From Alkalibacillus aidingensis (GTDB lineage Bacteria > Bacillota > Bacilli > Bacillales > Alkalibacillaceae), in contig NZ_JABXWU010000001.1 in assembly GCF_014595945.1 (NCBI RefSeq), positions 620,001-684,000 on the forward strand: a stretch of 64,000 bases of DNA. The letters are read 5' to 3'. Shown piece after piece: positions 9,908 through 18,144 of the stretch. The notes below the pieces were generated by a model. It did no database searches, had not been told where the DNA came from, and worked only from the letters and a program-made list of their open reading frames with translations. The translations under genes and the position numbers were made by a program. Numbering within the stretch: the stretch's first letter is position 1; the number at the start of each line of letters is the position of its first letter.

Positions 9908-10078
9908 ACTGTCTTACTCCTTCTATATTGCTTTTTTTAATCCTATCACGTTCAAAATTAGTTTACCATGAAACAGGTGATATACAAAAAATAATTTATT
10001 ATTCTTATGGTCATACAAACATACATGTTGAAATGTTCATTTGCGTAACTAGAGTTTCCCCAAACTTCAAACACATAC

Positions 10079-10128
10079 TCAAAAAAAAGCCTAACTCACG
10101 CGAAGTAATCGTACCCCATGAGTTAGAC
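10079..10128 (-). terminator. Terminator after yqhY
   Basis: Perfect 8-bp arms (CTAACTCA 10119-10126 with 10091-10098) are followed on the minus strand by a run of T (10088-10081). It separates the acc/yqhY transcript from nusB. Confidence 0.8.
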
Positions 10129-10136
10129 TTTTCTGT

Positions 10137-10538
10137 TTATTTTTCAGGCTTTAATTCATCTGATTTTTCTTCAATCTGTATGCCGACAACATGAACATTG
10201 ATCTCAATAATCTCTAGTGCCGTCATATTTTTTAAAGTTGTCCGAATGTTATCTTGAATCTTTTCAGCTACCTTAGGAATAGAAACACCATAGTCAAGTA
10301 CCGTATAGACGTCAATTTCAATTCCGTCATCAGTTAGCTCAACCTTGACTCCTTTACCATGCTGCTTTTTCTTACCCAATCTTTCTGTCACATTAGAAGC
10401 GATATTGCCTCGCATGTTAGCAACACCTGTTACCTCATTAACGGCAATACCTGTAATTACCTCAATGACTTCAGGAGCAATTTCAACTCGACCTAACGAG
10501 TTATCAGCACTCACATTTAACAATTGGTTCTCATCCAT
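10137..10538 (-). CDS. yqhY: Asp23/Gls24 family envelope stress protein YqhY
   Basis: This is an Asp23/Gls24-family protein. In B. subtilis YqhY is co-transcribed with accBC and its loss disturbs fatty-acid synthesis. The 133 residues show the family core GRVEIAPEVIEVITGIAVNEV near the N terminus and VYTVLDYG in the middle. I use the ATG at 10538 (MDENQ), spaced about 6 nt from AGAGGTG. The GTG three codons upstream overlaps that site. It follows accC by 11 nt and ends in a terminator, so it is the last gene of the acc operon. Confidence 0.92.
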   Translation of the reverse strand: MDENQLLNVSADNSLGRVEIAPEVIEVITGIAVNEVTGVANMRGNIASNVTERLGKKKQHGKGVKVELTDDGIEIDVYTVLDYGVSIPKVAEKIQDNIRTTLKNMTALEIIEINVHVVGIQIEEKSDELKPEK

Positions 10539-10549
10539 CCTGGTCACCT

Positions 10550-11908
10550 CTATTCATCATCTTCCATCACACGATAATTTTCAAGAAACTTAGTATTAAA
10601 ATCTCCACCAACAAAGACTGGATGATTCATCATTTTTTTATGGAAAGGAACTGTAGAATGAATCCCCTCAATGACAAACTCATCAAGAGCGCGATTCATA
10701 CGTTCAACCGCTTCTTCACGTGTCTTCCCGTGTGTTATAAGCTTAGCAATCATCGAATCATAATAAGGTGGAATATTCCAGCCTGTATACGCTGCAGAAT
10801 CCACTCTAACACCAAAACCACCTGGTGGCAAATACATAGCTACTTTGCCTGCTGATGGCATGAAGTTTTTATATGGATCTTCAGCATTAATCCGACATTC
10901 AATTGACCAGCCATTAAAGGTAATCTCATCTTGGGTGAAAGCTAATTGATCCCCATTAGCAACCTTTATTTGTTCTTTTATCAAGTCAACTCCTGTTACC
11001 ATCTCCGTTACAGGGTGCTCAACTTGGATTCTTGTATTCATTTCCATAAAATAGAAACCGTTTTGCTTTTGGTCAAAAATAAATTCAATCGTGCCAGCTC
11101 CAACATAATCAACTGCTTGAGCAGCTTTAACAGCCGCATCTCCCATTTTATGGCGTAGCTCATCATTGATAGCTGGTGATGGTGTTTCTTCAATAAGTTT
11201 TTGTAGGCGACGTTGAATGGTACAATCACGCTCACCTAGATGAACGGTGTGACCATGCTGATCGGCTAATACCTGGATTTCCACGTGTCTAAAGTCCTCA
11301 ATAAATTTCTCTAAATAAACACCTGGATTTCCAAAGGCTGTTTCCGCTTCATTTTGAGTCATTCTAATCCCATTAATCAATTCTTCTTCATCTCTAGCTA
11401 CCCTTATCCCTTTACCTCCACCACCAGCAGTGGCTTTAATAATGACTGGGTAACCAATTTCTTCAGCTATTTTCTTACCTTCTTCTACATTCTCAATGAT
11501 TCCGTCAGAACCTGGTACGATTGGAACACCCGCTTGCTTCATTGTCTCTCGTGCCACATCTTTGGTTCCCATTCTTGATATAGAATCAGCGCTAGGACCG
11601 ATAAAAGTGACATTACAAGCTTCGCACATCTCTGCGAAATCAGCGTTCTCAGAAAGAAACCCGTACCCTGGGTGGATTGCGTCACAGTTCGTTAACTTAG
11701 CAACACTCATAATGTTGGTTTTATTTAAGTAACTGTCTTTACTCAATGTTGGACCTACACAATAAGCCTCGTCAGCTATCTGAACATGCAATGAGTCTCG
11801 GTCCGGCTCAGAATAGATCGCAACCGTCTCAATTCCTAATTCTTTACAGGCACGTATTATTCGTACGGCAATTTCTCCTCGATTAGCAACTAATACTTTT
11901 TGTATCAC
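10550..11908 (-). CDS. accC: Acetyl-CoA carboxylase, biotin carboxylase subunit
   Basis: AccC carboxylates biotin on AccB with ATP and bicarbonate, the first half-reaction of malonyl-CoA synthesis. It has 452 residues. The N terminus carries VLVANRGEIAVRII, the ATP-grasp glycine loop is GGGGKGIRV near residues 162-170, and the active site has EMNTRIQVEHPVTE near 285-298. I use GTG at 11908 (IQKVLVANRGE), 8 nt after AGGAGG. A TTG two codons upstream is too close. It follows accB by 13 nt. Confidence 0.97.
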   Translation of the reverse strand: MIQKVLVANRGEIAVRIIRACKELGIETVAIYSEPDRDSLHVQIADEAYCVGPTLSKDSYLNKTNIMSVAKLTNCDAIHPGYGFLSENADFAEMCEACNVTFIGPSADSISRMGTKDVARETMKQAGVPIVPGSDGIIENVEEGKKIAEEIGYPVIIKATAGGGGKGIRVARDEEELINGIRMTQNEAETAFGNPGVYLEKFIEDFRHVEIQVLADQHGHTVHLGERDCTIQRRLQKLIEETPSPAINDELRHKMGDAAVKAAQAVDYVGAGTIEFIFDQKQNGFYFMEMNTRIQVEHPVTEMVTGVDLIKEQIKVANGDQLAFTQDEITFNGWSIECRINAEDPYKNFMPSAGKVAMYLPPGGFGVRVDSAAYTGWNIPPYYDSMIAKLITHGKTREEAVERMNRALDEFVIEGIHSTVPFHKKMMNHPVFVGGDFNTKFLENYRVMEDDE

Positions 11909-11921
11909 GGACAATCCCTCC

Positions 11922-12431
11922 TTACTTCTTTTTCACTCGGAACAATGGTTGTCCGTATTCAACTAACTCTCCGTTGTCAACCAATATTTCAACAATTTCT
12001 CCTTTAACCTCTGCTTCAATTTCGTTAAAGAGTTTCATTGCTTCTACAATACAAACAACCGTGCTTGCATCTACTTGGTCTCCAACTTGTACATATGGAT
12101 CATCATCTGGAGATGGTGATTCATAAAATGTACCTACCATTGGGGATACAATCTCATGATCATAGTCAGTCGTTGCTTCAGCTTGAGGTGCTTCCTCTTG
12201 CTTCTTGGGCTCTGATTTTTCCTCTTTAGCTGGTTCTGCAACTTGTGTTGGTTCTGGCTGAGGTTCCGGTTTAGCTTCTACTGTAACCGGTTTAGTTGCT
12301 GTCACTGGTACAACCTCACCATTTTCTTTTTTCATCGTTACTTTAGTTCCATTTGATTCATAAGTAAAATCAGAAATGGATGAATCATCTACTAATTTAA
12401 TTAGTTCACGAATTTCTTGTACTTTTAACAT
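11922..12431 (-). CDS. accB: Acetyl-CoA carboxylase, biotin carboxyl carrier protein
   Basis: AccB carries the biotin moved between AccC and the carboxyltransferase. It has 169 residues. An N-terminal helix region (about 1-35) is followed by a long Pro/Glu/Ala/Lys linker (about 40-88). The biotinyl domain carries VEAMKLFNE, with the biotinylated lysine near residue 133. The ATG start follows AGGAG. It is the first gene of accB-accC-yqhY. A promoter and a possible FapR-like site lie upstream. Confidence 0.97.
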   Translation of the reverse strand: MLKVQEIRELIKLVDDSSISDFTYESNGTKVTMKKENGEVVPVTATKPVTVEAKPEPQPEPTQVAEPAKEEKSEPKKQEEAPQAEATTDYDHEIVSPMVGTFYESPSPDDDPYVQVGDQVDASTVVCIVEAMKLFNEIEAEVKGEIVEILVDNGELVEYGQPLFRVKKK

Positions 12432-12451
12432 ACGATTAGCACTCCTTTTTT

Positions 12452-12469
12452 TTATTAACAGGTACTAAT
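12452..12469. promoter_or_regulatory. Possible FapR-like operator upstream of accB
   Basis: On the minus strand the sequence reads ATTAGTACCTGTTAATAA. The left half equals the TTAGTACC half-site of FapR, the malonyl-CoA-responsive repressor of lipid genes. The right half is degenerate. It lies just downstream of the predicted accB transcription start, the usual place for FapR sites. FapR control of accBC in this organism is an inference. Confidence 0.35.
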
Positions 12470-12483
12470 AATTCCTAATAAAC

Positions 12484-12513
12484 ATTGTACGATAAATAGT
12501 AGCATATCTTCAA
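12484..12513 (-). promoter_or_regulatory. Sigma-A-like promoter for accB-accC-yqhY
   Basis: TTGAAG (12513-12508) and TACAAT (12489-12484) are separated by 18 nt on the minus strand, about 50 nt upstream of accB. Matches to consensus are 4 of 6 and 5 of 6. Confidence 0.55.
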
Positions 12514-12578
12514 CTTTAACTTTAAGAACATTTAAAAAGATTCTTGTACTATTTTATTCCTATTTAGGAGTGTTTAAA

Positions 12579-12611
12579 CGAAAACCCCCATACCCAAACG
12601 GATATGGAGGT
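12579..12611 (-). terminator. Terminator after spoIIIAH
   Basis: The arms ACCTCCATA and TATGGGGGT (12611-12603 and 12592-12584, one G-U pair) are followed by TTTT on the minus strand. It begins 5 nt after the spoIIIAH stop. Confidence 0.7.
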
Positions 12612-12615
12612 ACCT

Positions 12616-13191
12616 TTACGCCTCTTCTTCTTGAAGTTTCACGCGAACATCTAGATCTCCAAACTCATCTCTAGCCATCTGCATTAAATGATTAGCATCT
12701 GAAGCTGACAATTCGTTTGCGATCACGGTTATTCTAACGACATCATCTTCCTGTCTAACTAGGACATCACGAAATTCTTTCTCTTGTTGAATCATCTGCT
12801 CTAAAATTGATTCTTTTTGTGCCGTTGTTTGTAGAGCATACATTTGCTCCCAGGCCTCATTTTTTTCATCAGTTGACGCTGAATCTGAGGCAACAATAGA
12901 AGATAGCTCTTCTTTCAACTCACTTCTTGTGTCTTCTGTCTCTAAACGAATCGTTGTAAATAACTCACCAGCTGAAAGGTCGTCCATTTCTACATCAACA
13001 GCAGAAGTCGTATCTGTAGAATCAGGTGAACCTTCGGAGTCTTCATCCGGTTGTTCATGACGTGGATCCTCATCATCATCCGGGATCAAAGCCACCTGTT
13101 CACCCCCTGGGGAAGTCATGTAGTACACACTCAGTACAATTAATAAACTTAACATGGTAATTAACCACACAGTCTGTTTTTTCAATACCAT
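12616..13191 (-). CDS. spoIIIAH: Stage III sporulation protein AH
   Basis: SpoIIIAH sits in the mother-cell membrane and binds SpoIIQ across the intermembrane space, forming part of the feeding-tube channel. It has 191 residues. One membrane helix (about 8-28) is followed by an acidic linker rich in Asp/Glu/Ser/Thr (about 38-75). The ring-forming YscJ/FliF-like domain follows. The ATG at 13191 (MVLKKQTVW) sits 6 nt after AGGAGG, and a GTG five codons upstream overlaps that site. It begins 1 nt after the spoIIIAG stop. Confidence 0.95.
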   Translation of the reverse strand: MVLKKQTVWLITMLSLLIVLSVYYMTSPGGEQVALIPDDDEDPRHEQPDEDSEGSPDSTDTTSAVDVEMDDLSAGELFTTIRLETEDTRSELKEELSSIVASDSASTDEKNEAWEQMYALQTTAQKESILEQMIQQEKEFRDVLVRQEDDVVRITVIANELSASDANHLMQMARDEFGDLDVRVKLQEEEA

Positions 13192-13192
13192 A

Positions 13193-13816
13193 TTATTCCT
13201 CCTCACCTTTTGGCATTACTGCAATACGATGTGTTGAAACATCTAATAACCTCGATACTGATTCAATAACCATCTCCTTTACTTGAATTCGATCAACCCC
13301 CTCCGCAATAACTAAAACACCTCTTATAGCAGGACTTTTCGTTTGAATTAACAGTGGTTCTTCACTGTTATTATCTCTAACAAGAACAGTTTGGTGCTCG
13401 ATGGTTTCATCTTCAACAATACGATCCCCACCATTTTGATCATTTTCTTCTGTTTTCTGATAACCCTCAATCGTATCTCTTTCATAGACTTTGAGAGCGG
13501 ATGAATCTAACTGCAGGACAACTTCGACATCTGATACTCCATAGATTGCTTCTAATGCTCGTTCGAGTTCGGTTTGCATCTCTTTTTGAATTTCTGCAAT
13601 CTCGTCACCTTCTGATGATGCTTGTTCATCTCCGTCATCTCCAAGCCAGACTTCCTGTTCATCTTCAAAGGAAGGATCTTCAGGTTCAGATTGTCCACCA
13701 AAAATATTTGAAACGATTAAGAATAGTAGACCTATAAGACCTATCAACAAAATGTAAGAACGTTTAGTTGGTCGGTCCGATTCATCTTTCATTTTGAAAA
13801 TGGATTTCCAATTCAA
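13193..13816 (-). CDS. spoIIIAG: Stage III sporulation protein AG
   Basis: SpoIIIAG forms a large ring in the mother-cell membrane of the engulfed forespore. It has 207 residues. A membrane helix lies at about 21-39, followed by an acidic linker and a ring-building domain with GVSDVEVVLQLD and VRGVLVIAEG-like segments. The start is TTG at 13816, 9 nt after AAGGAG. It lies 4 nt after spoIIIAF and is coupled to spoIIIAH. Confidence 0.94.
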   Translation of the reverse strand: MNWKSIFKMKDESDRPTKRSYILLIGLIGLLFLIVSNIFGGQSEPEDPSFEDEQEVWLGDDGDEQASSEGDEIAEIQKEMQTELERALEAIYGVSDVEVVLQLDSSALKVYERDTIEGYQKTEENDQNGGDRIVEDETIEHQTVLVRDNNSEEPLLIQTKSPAIRGVLVIAEGVDRIQVKEMVIESVSRLLDVSTHRIAVMPKGEEE

Positions 13817-13820
13817 TGTT

Positions 13821-14411
13821 TTACTCTCCTTCCCATTCGATAATAATGGAATCGATCGATAACCCTAAGAAGGAGGAAATCGTTCGTTTAATTTGTTCCT
13901 GGTTGGTGTTCTCCTCTGACTGTTCAGCAGGGATCTGAACTGTTTCCACCTCCTGAACGATGTCATCTTCACTCAAGAGAAAGGTGATGGTTTCAATGTT
14001 TTCCTGGACTTCTCCATCTGAATCATCATTGAGCTCTATCGAAACATCCTCTATCACAACTTCATATTCTTGTATCAACTCCTCTTCTATTGATGATCTA
14101 ATACTTTCTTCTAGCTGTTCTAATATATATGCATCAGTTGAGGCTTGTATTTCATTTTTTTTGCCGGAAATTTCATTTTCCATCTCTTCAGTTGTTATAG
14201 ACAGTTCTGGCATATCAAAAGAAGAAATAATAGACTCTGGATTAACTTGAAATAAAGTTGATAAAGGATGTAGAAACAATAAGAAAATGACCATTCCAAA
14301 TACAACTTTGATTACCTTCTCATGAGAAGTTTTTGGTATTAACAAAGAAATAATCGTTGCTAGAAATATAAATAGAACGATCTGTGAGATCCAGTCAATT
14401 AAAAATGACAT
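13821..14411 (-). CDS. spoIIIAF: Stage III sporulation protein AF
   Basis: SpoIIIAF is a mother-cell membrane component of the SpoIIIA-SpoIIQ complex. It has 196 residues, two N-terminal membrane helices (about 7-25 and 33-52) and a soluble C-terminal domain that is strongly acidic here. The ATG start follows GAAGGGG. It is separated from spoIIIAE by an unusually wide 129-nt gap that contains a sigma-E-like promoter. Confidence 0.93.
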   Translation of the reverse strand: MSFLIDWISQIVLFIFLATIISLLIPKTSHEKVIKVVFGMVIFLLFLHPLSTLFQVNPESIISSFDMPELSITTEEMENEISGKKNEIQASTDAYILEQLEESIRSSIEEELIQEYEVVIEDVSIELNDDSDGEVQENIETITFLLSEDDIVQEVETVQIPAEQSEENTNQEQIKRTISSFLGLSIDSIIIEWEGE

Positions 14412-14468
14412 CTTAGACCCCTTCCACTAGTGGCAATTTTAACTCCTGACAATTCATGCTCCATAGTT

Positions 14469-14497
14469 AAAATATGAAGTTATTAATACTATATGAC
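14469..14497 (-). promoter_or_regulatory. Candidate internal sigma-E promoter between spoIIIAE and spoIIIAF
   Basis: On the minus strand GTCATATA (14497-14490) and CATATTTT (14476-14469) are 13 nt apart, resembling the sigma-E pattern (GTCATATT / CATACAAT). It lies about 60 nt upstream of spoIIIAF, in a gap with no ORF. Confidence 0.45.
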
Positions 14498-14540
14498 TGG
14501 GTTGTCCATATATATAACGATTTCTTTTATTTTTAAATGT

Positions 14541-15713
14541 TTAACGAATCATTAAAGACATGTTTCCAATAATAACGAGCATGACTAAAGAGAAGAAAAA
14601 CATAATTGAAACCGTTAATAATGCTAGTAATATATAAAGAATATGCTTTCCCATCCAATCAATCATTGAAACGATCGGACCTTCGGCAACAGGTTGTAAT
14701 AGTGCGGCAGCTACACGGAAAATTAATCCAAGTACCAACACCTTTAAAGCTGGAAATAAAGTAATGATTAAGATAATAACAACTCCAGCTATTCCCACCG
14801 AATTTTTAATCAACAAGGAAGCCGACAATACCGTATCTGTAGCATCTGTAAACATCCGACCGATCACCGGTATAAAATTACTTGTTACAAATTTAGTAGC
14901 CCGAACTGCCAAACCATCAGCAGCTGCCGTATTAACACCCTGTAACGACATAATTGATAAGAATACGGTTAAAAAACCCCCCATTAAGATAAAGGCAACT
15001 TGTCTTAATAAATTGGCCAGCTGAGAAACGTTGTACTCCTCGTTCACTTCTGTAGCGATGTGTAAAATAGCTGATAAGAAAAATAACGGAATAATTATTG
15101 AAGAAATAAAAATACCACTAATCTGTGTGAAAAATAAGATGAAAGGATTAAAAAAAGCAACTGTTGCGACATTGCCAAAAGCAGCCATCATACTTAAAAA
15201 TAAAGGTAAAAGTGAAACCATAAAGTGACTCATCGCGTCTATAGCCTCTACTGTGTAATCAACTGCTTGTTTAAAACTTGCAACAGCAATGGTCATTAAT
15301 ACGCCAAAAATGACAAAATAACTAACCTTCGCAACAGACTGATTCTCAAACGAATGAATCAGTACTTTTAGTAAAACACTCAATAACGTAAGAAATATCA
15401 ACATACCTAAGGTTTTACCATTAGTTAGCCATTCATCTAAAAAAAAAGCCGTCAAACCATGCATCCAGTCAGATGGCGAAAAAATAGATCCATCATCAAT
15501 AATGTCACGCCAATTATCTGTTTGGTTGAGAGGCATATATTCTCGGTATTCCGCTAATAGACTTTGCCATTGTTCCTCAATTTCATCTGATTCTAGAATC
15601 TGCTCTAATTCTGGTTCGATAACTTGATCAGATTCCTCTTCAGCAACAACAGGTGAATTACCCCAACTCAACAACATTCCTATTACTATGAAGGATATTA
15701 TGAATCTAACCAT
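14541..15713 (-). CDS. spoIIIAE: Stage III sporulation protein AE
   Basis: SpoIIIAE is the large multi-spanning membrane protein of the SpoIIIA complex. It has 390 residues, with a signal peptide-like start (MVRFIISFIVIGMLLSWG) and a likely cleavage near VVAEEE. A soluble acidic stretch extends to about residue 90. Some seven or eight hydrophobic helices follow, with polar segments such as NFIPVIGRMFTDATDTVL. The ATG start follows GAAGGAG. The order spoIIIAD-AE-AF is conserved in spore formers. Confidence 0.95.
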   Translation of the reverse strand: MVRFIISFIVIGMLLSWGNSPVVAEEESDQVIEPELEQILESDEIEEQWQSLLAEYREYMPLNQTDNWRDIIDDGSIFSPSDWMHGLTAFFLDEWLTNGKTLGMLIFLTLLSVLLKVLIHSFENQSVAKVSYFVIFGVLMTIAVASFKQAVDYTVEAIDAMSHFMVSLLPLFLSMMAAFGNVATVAFFNPFILFFTQISGIFISSIIIPLFFLSAILHIATEVNEEYNVSQLANLLRQVAFILMGGFLTVFLSIMSLQGVNTAAADGLAVRATKFVTSNFIPVIGRMFTDATDTVLSASLLIKNSVGIAGVVIILIITLFPALKVLVLGLIFRVAAALLQPVAEGPIVSMIDWMGKHILYILLALLTVSIMFFFSLVMLVIIGNMSLMIR

Positions 15714-15732
15714 TTTACATCTCCTTCTAAAT

Positions 15733-16122
15733 CTACTGAGGTATAAATGACATCAACGTTTCTATTACAGCTATGAAGATTGGTAGTGCCATCAGTAAGA
15801 TAAACAATTTACCTACAATTTCTACTTTGATAGCGATTGAATTTAAATTCGCATCACGTAATACTTGTGATGCGAACTCGGTTATGTAAGCAACTCCAAT
15901 CACTTTGAAGATCGTATCCAAATGTAGCAAGGATACATCCATCCGTGACGTAACCTGTTGAAAGACTGACATCAATTCACTTATTTGTGTTAGGATAAAT
16001 AAAAATACAAGAGCCCCTGTTAATAGGGTCAATAAAAAACCAATTGATACGTTTTTTTCCCTGACAACAATAATCAAGATAGCAGCTACAATTATGACAG
16101 ATAACATTTGAAGAAATGGCAT
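15733..16122 (-). CDS. spoIIIAD: Stage III sporulation protein AD
   Basis: This small membrane protein of the SpoIIIA complex is related to SpoIIIAC. It has 129 residues and about four hydrophobic helices. The conserved polar core DTIFKVIGVAYITEFASQVLRDA resembles the family signature. It starts with ATG at 16122, 13 nt after the spoIIIAC stop, and ends 19 nt before spoIIIAE. Confidence 0.94.
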   Translation of the reverse strand: MPFLQMLSVIIVAAILIIVVREKNVSIGFLLTLLTGALVFLFILTQISELMSVFQQVTSRMDVSLLHLDTIFKVIGVAYITEFASQVLRDANLNSIAIKVEIVGKLFILLMALPIFIAVIETLMSFIPQ

Positions 16123-16135
16123 GTTATTCGATCCT

Positions 16136-16345
16136 TTACATTAACATCTGGAATAAAAACACAGACCTTATTTGTTGAAATAATCGAGACAAATAATCTA
16201 TCACGATTACAAGAACAAGTATAAAACCGATTAAGGTGATCCAATGTGCTAAATCTTCTTTTCCCATCTGTTTAAGAAGAGTATGCATCATCGCGACGAT
16301 GATCCCTATACCAGCAACCTGAAACAGTAGAAACATATCGGTCAT
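16136..16345 (-). CDS. spoIIIAC: Stage III sporulation protein AC
   Basis: SpoIIIAC is a 69-residue protein of two membrane helices, one of the shortest SpoIIIA components and essential for forespore sigma-G activity in B. subtilis. Visible features are the segment FQVAGIGIIVAMMHTLLKQMGKED and a second helix LIGFILVLVIVIDYL. The ATG start follows AGGAGG. It is coupled closely to spoIIIAB upstream and spoIIIAD downstream. Confidence 0.94.
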   Translation of the reverse strand: MTDMFLLFQVAGIGIIVAMMHTLLKQMGKEDLAHWITLIGFILVLVIVIDYLSRLFQQIRSVFLFQMLM

Positions 16346-16358
16346 TTAATCGACCTCC

Positions 16359-16871
16359 TTATATAAATAATAAGACGAAAAGAATCCCAGATAAGACCCC
16401 TAACGTTCTAAACATCCCCGAGAATCGCTTTTCTTCCTCCAAAGCATCGTCTAATTCATGTTGTAGGTGAACTTTAGCTAATTGAATTTGTTTCTGTTGT
16501 TGCTCTAAATTGTGAAGTCCAAGTGATTGTCCAAACTGAATAAGAACTTCTTTCTCTTTCTTTTTCATAGCGGTGTTTCGCCATTTTCTTGAAAACGTTT
16601 CATCCCATATTTCCTGTAAAGAGCGATCACTATGAGTTAGTTCGTCTCCTAACTCGTAAAAGAGATCGGAAACGGGAAATGATAATTGTTTTGATATATA
16701 TGAAAAAACACGATGTAAGGGTTCTTGTGCATAAACTATTTCAGCTTCCATAATTTGCAGGGCCTGTAGTAACTCACGTATTTCCTTTGGTCTTCTGGAA
16801 TAATTCCTAGCGATATCGATTCCTACCCACGTGCACGTGAACAGAATCATGATTGCTCCGACCCATTTCAT
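16359..16871 (-). CDS. spoIIIAB: Stage III sporulation protein AB
   Basis: SpoIIIAB resembles the GspF platform protein of secretion systems and partners the ATPase SpoIIIAA. It has 170 residues, with hydrophobic helices at both ends and the family segment RRPKEIRELLQALQIMEAEI near residues 26-45. The ATG start lies 65 nt inside the end of spoIIIAA, so the two frames overlap. Confidence 0.94.
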   Translation of the reverse strand: MKWVGAIMILFTCTWVGIDIARNYSRRPKEIRELLQALQIMEAEIVYAQEPLHRVFSYISKQLSFPVSDLFYELGDELTHSDRSLQEIWDETFSRKWRNTAMKKKEKEVLIQFGQSLGLHNLEQQQKQIQLAKVHLQHELDDALEEEKRFSGMFRTLGVLSGILFVLLFI

Positions 16872-17799
16872 TTTTAATACTCCTAACTTTTGAATTTAAT
16901 GGTTTAAATTGTTGATCATAAATACCAATGATCTGACCAGGTTTTGGTTTAGGGCTTAGTACGACATATCTACTAAAGACTTGACTGTCAATTAATGGCG
17001 CCAAATTCGGACGATTCAAAATATCTTTAATCGAATAACCATGGACACTGCATAGAACTTGTACACCTGTAAATATTGCCTCCATTAAACTATTAACATC
17101 TTCCTCACGTCCGATTTCATCAACGGCTAACACTTCAGGTGACATCGAGCGAACCATCATCATCATGCCTTCTGCCTTAGGGCAATCTGACATAACATCT
17201 GTTCTTGATCCAACATCATGTTGAGGAACACCATGATAGGAGGCCGCTATCTCAGAACGTTCATCTACAAGTCCAACTCTTGTAGGCAACAGTTCACCTT
17301 CACCATCACTGATTGTTCTAATGACATCTCTTAAAATAGTTGTTTTACCGCTTTTGGGTGGCCCAATAAATAAAGTGTTTAATAGATTTTTATCTGAGAT
17401 ATGACGTAATATATGCTTGGCTGCTCCCTTTTTTTCTGACGCCATTCGAATATTAAATGATGATACATGTGTAACAGCTTTAACTTGTCCATTGTGCACA
17501 GCCACCTTCCCGCTAATCCCAACTCGATGCCCACCTTGAACGGTTATATAACCATTCCTCAGTTCTTCTTCTAACCGATAGACAGAGAATTCACTAATTC
17601 TAGCTAATAACGTTGTGGCGTCTTCCTTCCGAAAAATATAGCTGTGACAAGTTCGTTCTTGATCATGAAAAATCAGCTGAGGATGTCTATCAACACGAAG
17701 TCTAATCTCTTCTAAATCCTCTAGTTGTTGGAGGTTAAAAGTATAATTTATATAGTTCACGAGACTTTCTGGTAAAAATTTAAGTACTTTTTGATCCAC
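16807..17799 (-). CDS. spoIIIAA: Stage III sporulation protein AA (ATPase)
   Basis: SpoIIIAA is the ATPase of the SpoIIIA complex in the mother cell, related to secretion ATPases. I place the start at GTG 17799, 8 nt after AGGGGGA and about 20 nt downstream of a predicted sigma-E transcription start. This gives 330 residues. An in-frame ATG at 17904 would lie upstream of that promoter. Walker A GPPKSGKT is near residue 150 and Walker B LAVDEIGREEDV near 225. The C terminus extends 65 nt into spoIIIAB, longer than the ~307-residue B. subtilis protein. Confidence 0.95.
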   Translation of the reverse strand: MDQKVLKFLPESLVNYINYTFNLQQLEDLEEIRLRVDRHPQLIFHDQERTCHSYIFRKEDATTLLARISEFSVYRLEEELRNGYITVQGGHRVGISGKVAVHNGQVKAVTHVSSFNIRMASEKKGAAKHILRHISDKNLLNTLFIGPPKSGKTTILRDVIRTISDGEGELLPTRVGLVDERSEIAASYHGVPQHDVGSRTDVMSDCPKAEGMMMMVRSMSPEVLAVDEIGREEDVNSLMEAIFTGVQVLCSVHGYSIKDILNRPNLAPLIDSQVFSRYVVLSPKPKPGQIIGIYDQQFKPLNSKVRSIKNEMGRSNHDSVHVHVGRNRYR

Positions 17800-17826
17800 T
17801 TTTATAATCCCCCTATGTTTATCACT

Positions 17827-17855
17827 ATCATATGTTTGCTCTAGCAATGTTATGA
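17827..17855 (-). promoter_or_regulatory. Candidate sigma-E promoter of the spoIIIA operon
   Basis: On the minus strand TCATAAC (17855-17849) and CATATGAT (17834-17827) are 14 nt apart, close to the sigma-E pattern. Transcription would start near 17820, leaving a leader of about 20 nt with the ribosome site. spoIIIA is a known sigma-E operon in B. subtilis. Confidence 0.6.
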
Positions 17856-18077
17856 ACAAACAGCACATAAAAAATCCGTTATGTTTTAATAGATTTATAT
17901 TCAATTGGGGATCATTTTCACAGTAAAAATAGACTTATTTCGAAGCGTGATCAGGTTTTAAATTGCGTATTTGAGTGGTGAGATTAAGTCATTTGTAAGG
18001 AGAGACGGTGAGATTATTGATGATCAAGTTTCATTAACGAATGTGGTTTTTCAGGCTCAATGTGATGAGCCGGTGGG
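17856..18077. other. Non-coding stretch between spoIIIAA and efp terminator
   Basis: I see no gene, RNA family or strong repeat here. B. subtilis carries yqhV at this place, and no equivalent ORF is present. A short GGCTC...GAGCC hairpin near 18054-18072 has no T-run. Confidence 0.5.
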
Positions 18078-18116
18078 TTAAAAAAAGAAGACACCTCTAA
18101 AAAATGGTGTCTTCTT
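18078..18116 (-). terminator. Terminator after efp
   Basis: An 11-bp perfect stem (18106-18116 with 18085-18095, AAGAAGACACC) is followed on the minus strand by seven T. It ends the aroQ-yqhT-efp transcript. Confidence 0.85.
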
Positions 18117-18144
18117 GAATAAGATTATTTGTCATTTTAAAAAA

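Noticed and set aside
16807-17904. 365-residue SpoIIIAA starting at 17904
   Set aside because: The start lies upstream of the predicted sigma-E promoter, and the family start corresponds to the GTG at 17799.
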